Shown: piece after piece, positions 32,298-35,905 of the stretch
How positions within the stretch are numbered: the first letter of the stretch is position 1
How the letters are laid out: the number at the start of each line of letters is the position of its first letter
Source of the DNA: Priapulus caudatus
Lineage: Eukaryota; Priapulida; Priapulimorpha; Priapulimorphida; Priapulidae
Length of the DNA: 35,905 bases
Direction of reading: 5' to 3'
Assembly: GCF_000485595.1 (NCBI RefSeq)
Contig: NW_014577784.1
Span: 109,564 to 145,468, forward strand
Notes under the pieces: generated by a model
What the model was told of the DNA's origin: nothing
Seen by the model: the letters and a program-made list of their open reading frames with translations, nothing else
The model's database searches: none
Program-made: the position numbers and the translations under genes

Positions 32298-33839
32298 TCA
32301 CCTCAGAGCACCTTTGCATGTATCCTTATATCTTAATTTAGGGCAACCAACAGATCGGGATCCATTTGCTAGCTCGCTGTATAGGAGTGCCTTTGCTGGT
32401 CTGTCATTATCCATTCTACAGACGTGGCCAAACCAACGCAGACGACTTCTAACTAGCTTCAACTTGATGTCTTTAACACCCGCTCTGTTCAGGACCTCCT
32501 CGTTACTGATGTAATGATCCCATTTAATATGCATGATTAAGCGCAGGTGACGTTGTTGTATTGTTCTCAGTTGTCGATCTTGATGATGGTACAGAGTCCA
32601 GGTTTCACTGCCGTACATCAGAAGTGGCATAAGACACTGGTTGTAGACTTTGACTTTAGTGTTTATTGTAAGGTCACGTGAGTTGAACACTCTTTGACGT
32701 AGTCGACCAAATACACGTGATGTTGCTTGGATACGAGCTGCAAGTTTCTCTTTCATAGAGCAGTCATTTGTTACATAGCTGCCAAGGTATTTGAAGCGGG
32801 TGACGTTCGCCAACTTGGTGTCCGCTATGAAGAACTCAGCTTCAATACCAATGCACATGGTCTCTGTCTTTGCAGTGTTAATACGTAGTCCCATCTTCTT
32901 AGCAATGTCGTTGTAAGCTGTGAGTAACAACTGTAGTCCCGCTGAAGTGTCACTGAATATGGCTATATTGTCTGCATATTGAGCCTCCCTGATGTACTCG
33001 GTAAAAACGTTGGTCTCTGACTTCAGTCTCCAATGATTAAATAGATCACCATCATAGCGAAATCTGACCGTTATACTGCAGGTGTGCTTGATTTCCTTAT
33101 AAGCAAGACAAAGTAAAACAGCTGCATAGATGCCATAGAGTGTTGGTGCTAGCTTACAACTCTGCTTGACACCACTGTTGTACTCAAAGGCCTGTGTGAG
33201 TTCACCATATACAATGAGTCTTGCATGCACGTTCGTATATAGCTTATTGATGATTCTTATAAACTTTGCAGAACAGCCCAGCTTACTCAGGATGATAAAG
33301 AGTAGCTCACAATTGACGGTGTCAAACGCTTTAGTGAAGTCCACAAAAACTATATACAAACTTCTGCGCTGTTCTTTCGTTTTCACCATTACTTGTCGAA
33401 GGGTGAAGATTCCATCCACAGTACTTCTGCCCTTGCGGTTCCCTGACTGATATTGCGGGTATATCTTCTCTGCAAGGTGATGTAGTCTCTGCAAGATGAC
33501 GTCTGCTAGGACTTTACCAACTACGCTTAGAAGTGATATTCCTCTATAATTGCCGCAGTGACTTCTGTCACCTTTCTTGAACAGGATGGTGATGTTAGGA
33601 TCAATGAAGTCAGAGGGAATCTCCTCTGTTGTCCAGAAGATGTGAAAGAGTACAAGTAGGAAAGCTCTCAAACGAGCGCCGCCATGCACAAGAACTTCAG
33701 GGAGTATTTCATCAAGGCCCGGACTTTTTCCTAATGTGGTGTTCTTGAGAGATTTATCTAGCTCTTCTTCTGAGATTGGATCATTAAAGGACGCAATAAT
33801 TGGGTGTTCCTCTATATCATCCAAGATGCTTAAATCCAC
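32298..33839 (-). pseudogene. LINE reverse transcriptase fragment, catalytic YADD changed to YADN
   Basis: 513 codons. RT blocks: LGKSPGLDEILPEVL, ITILFKKGDRSHCGNYRGIS, YIVFVDFTKAFDTVN (Asp167), GVKQSCKLAPTLYG and QYADNIAIFSDT, where the second catalytic Asp is Asn291. The thumb and a C-terminal RLRWFGHVCRMDNDR block follow, then TGA. The remnant GNVLDQWSNVVDNRQEWR continues in frame past that stop. Loss of an active-site Asp and the stop imply no activity. Confidence 0.88.
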
Positions 33840-34076
33840 ATCAGTTGGTTTAGAAGATCACTAAAATGCTCTACCCATCTGTCTTTGATGCTATCTGGTG
33901 AAGTCAGGAGCTCGCCATCTTTTGATCTAACAGGATGGAAGCTCTTAGTTCTTGGACGGTAGACTTTAAAAATATTCTCTATGGTTATTTTTCTGTGAAA
34001 AAATCACTGCTTCCTCAGCTTTTCGCTAGGAAAGCTTTCCTTAGCTTTCTGATACGCTCTCTAAGAGCATTCCTGT

Positions 34077-35234
34077 TCAGTTTCTTGTTTTTAAGCAGCT
34101 CTCTGATTTCTCCATCCTGCTCGTCAAACCAGTCATTCTGTTTCTTTTCCTTCTTTCCAAATACGTTTTTGGCTTCATTTTGAAGCACTTCTCTGAGTTC
34201 TTCCCAATGTTCTTTGCAATCTTTCCCAACTGTTCCAGCATTTCTTTTCTTTCATTGTTGAGGCAAGTGTCAAGCTTTTTGGGAGGCTTTGTGCCCTTCT
34301 TCTTTGGTTTTATGGAGAAATGACACTTATAAACAATCAACTTGTGATCAGTGAAGCAGTCTGCTGTTTGATTGACTTTGGTCACTATGATGTGTTGCTT
34401 TGCAGCTTGATTTGCTAGTACATGGTCAATCTGATGCCAGTGCTTTGACCGCAAGTGCTGCCATGTGTTCTTCAGGCTGTCTTTAAGTTGAAACATTGTA
34501 CCCATGATTGTAAGCTGAAATCTGGCAGAGAACTCTAATAGCATTAGTCCATTTGAATTCATATTACCAATGCCGTGTTTACCGATGACAGATGGCCACG
34601 ATTTCCAGTCTATGCCAACACGAGCATTAATATCACCTATAACTATGATGTTGTCATCTTTAGCTGATGTAATGCAAGTGCCAAGCCGCTCGTAAAACTG
34701 TTCTTTGTCTTCATGTGTTCTTTGCATAGTTGGTGCATATACGCTGATAAGTGTAAGGTGTCCGCCACTCTTCAACTGTATGCGCACTGACATAAGCCTG
34801 TCATTAATTGGTATCGGATTGATACCTTGAGGAGCTAGTTTGTTGGAGATGGCAAAACCAACACCTGCTGCTTTCTCTTTTCTTCCACTCCAATAGATTG
34901 TGTGACTTCTTTTAACGATATTGCCTGAGCCGGGACGTCGAACTTCACTGAGTGCAGAGATATCAATACATGCTTTTTCTAATTTTCTGCAGATGATAGC
35001 TGTTGCACGTTCTGGTCTCATTGAATTATCACTATCATTAGAGGTACGTACATTCCAAGTGCCAAGGGTGAGAGGATGTCTTCTGGGGGTTTTAACGTTG
35101 TGGATTGTAGGTTGGTCGTCAGTTACCCCGGTCGCATTATACGGTCTTCGCCCACTTGCCACCACTGCCGTATGTTGTGGCGCATCGGTTACCCTGAATG
35201 CGGCAACCATATCTCCTCTGAACTGTACTGTCAT
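34077..35234 (-). pseudogene. LINE APE endonuclease fragment
   Basis: 385 codons. Motifs in order: LGTWNVRT (Asn61), ALSEVRR (Glu97), SVYAPT (Tyr166), VIGDINARVG (Asp201, Asn203), KHWHQIDHVL (267-272 region, Asp270) and FTDHKLIV (Asp296, His297). All the apurinic-endonuclease catalytic positions are present. The frame stops in a Lys-rich linker, where intact elements continue into the RT, so the protein is split. Confidence 0.85.
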
Positions 35235-35717
35235 TATTAATCTGCGAGGCTACGCCTACGATGACGACGCTACATGGTGCAGGATAGCGTCCCTTGGCAA
35301 AAAGACCTGTTGATCGACGGCACAGCTTAGCTGAGACGGCCGCAGAGAAATCTTGTTGCTTCATTGCCAGAACCGCTGCCGAGTTAACAAGAACAGAACT
35401 GCCGGTTGCCAGAGCTGTCGTCGTATTGACTGCACAGAACTGCCGTTTGCCGGGACTGTTGCCGAGTTGACATCACAGAACCGCCGATAAGCACTATTAA
35501 TTGCAACTGAGACCTCCCTGTGACCTTCCTGATTTGGTTGAACCTACAGTATAGCTCCAGTAGATCCCATCACTCCATATTAGAGCATTATAGTTAATAG
35601 GTAATATATAATAACTCGAGATAATGTTATTTCGAGACTTTTAGACATAATTTTTCTATGTAAATAAAAAATGTAGCTTTAATTGTAAAATCGTATTTAA
35701 AAAATTACATTATCAAA

Positions 35718-35905
35718 CAAGTGCCGCAGTGCGACAGGGCTCATCTGGTGTCTGGTGTTTTGCTGATAAATTCATTTGTGCATAGCAAGACGTCTTATAC
35801 ATAAGTCTTCTTTATTCTTGTTTGACTTTCGTAGCCAATTCGAATAGCAAAAGCAGTTCAGACCTTTGTTAACAATCAACAAATCCATGTTTAACCCTCC
35901 TCTTG
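35718..35905. repeat. Dispersed repeat, copy B, cut by the window edge
   Basis: Starts CAAGTGCCGCAGTGCGACAG and reaches a block AGCAAAAGCAGTTCAGACC that continues to the last base, parallel to copy A at 6836-7255 in the same orientation. The middle part differs in length from copy A. Confidence 0.65.

Larger units (their letters stand above)
32145..35234 (-). mobile_element. Degenerate non-LTR retrotransposon (LINE) with endonuclease and RT
   Basis: Order on the minus strand: APE-type endonuclease (35234-34077), a broken linker (34076-33840), reverse transcriptase (33839-32298) and a C-terminal remnant that reads on past a TGA to about 32145. The protein type matches endonuclease-reverse transcriptase LINEs common in marine invertebrates; I cannot settle the clade (RTE-like or Jockey-like). 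The 5' side (about 35360-35480) has repeated CAGAACCGCC-like phrases that could be its 5' UTR. No poly-A tail or target duplication was found. Confidence 0.88.

Overview
This is animal nuclear DNA. It holds one split gene with consensus GT/AG splice sites, two genes whose coding regions lie in single exons, a decayed non-LTR retrotransposon, several cut-and-paste DNA transposons with intact target-site duplications, and long microsatellites. The genes (a MAP9 orthologue, a DUSP22/15-type phosphatase and a rhodopsin-family peptide receptor) and the repeat types fit a bilaterian, most likely a marine invertebrate. The species cannot be fixed from sequence alone. I see no rRNA, tRNA, CRISPR or prokaryotic operon.

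Layout. 1-2130: dispersed repeats and a TG microsatellite. 3447-10374 (minus): eleven coding exons of a MAP9-type microtubule-associated protein. All exon junctions agree in phase; the 5' end is not securely found. Its introns hold a 495-bp inverted-repeat element, a G-rich tract and a dispersed repeat that recurs at the right edge of the window. 11107-11213: a foldback element. 14229-15023 (plus): an intronless dual-specificity phosphatase, divergent from MAP9. 18345-20240: a long hairpin, a TG/CG microsatellite and a pyrimidine-rich array interrupted by a Harbinger-type MITE. 21300-21830: a GA tract interrupted by a 214-bp hAT-type element. 24606-25712 (plus): a seven-transmembrane receptor preceded by a splice acceptor. 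26640-29345: an ACGC/CA-rich tract split by a PIF/Harbinger element, which is itself split by a hAT derivative. 29409-29705: GATA repeats. 32145-35234 (minus): a dead LINE with endonuclease and reverse transcriptase remnants. 35718-35905: second copy of the dispersed repeat.

The three host genes do not form an obvious pathway: MAP9 acts on microtubules, the phosphatase in signalling, the receptor at the cell surface. The strongest oddities are: nested transposons with perfect target duplications, all landing in simple-sequence tracts; four near-perfect 17-21 bp hairpins in unique intergenic DNA; loss of the myristoylation tetrapeptide in the phosphatase; and Asn in place of the conserved Asp2.50 in the receptor. 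I did not find a multi-gene system that I could defend as new.
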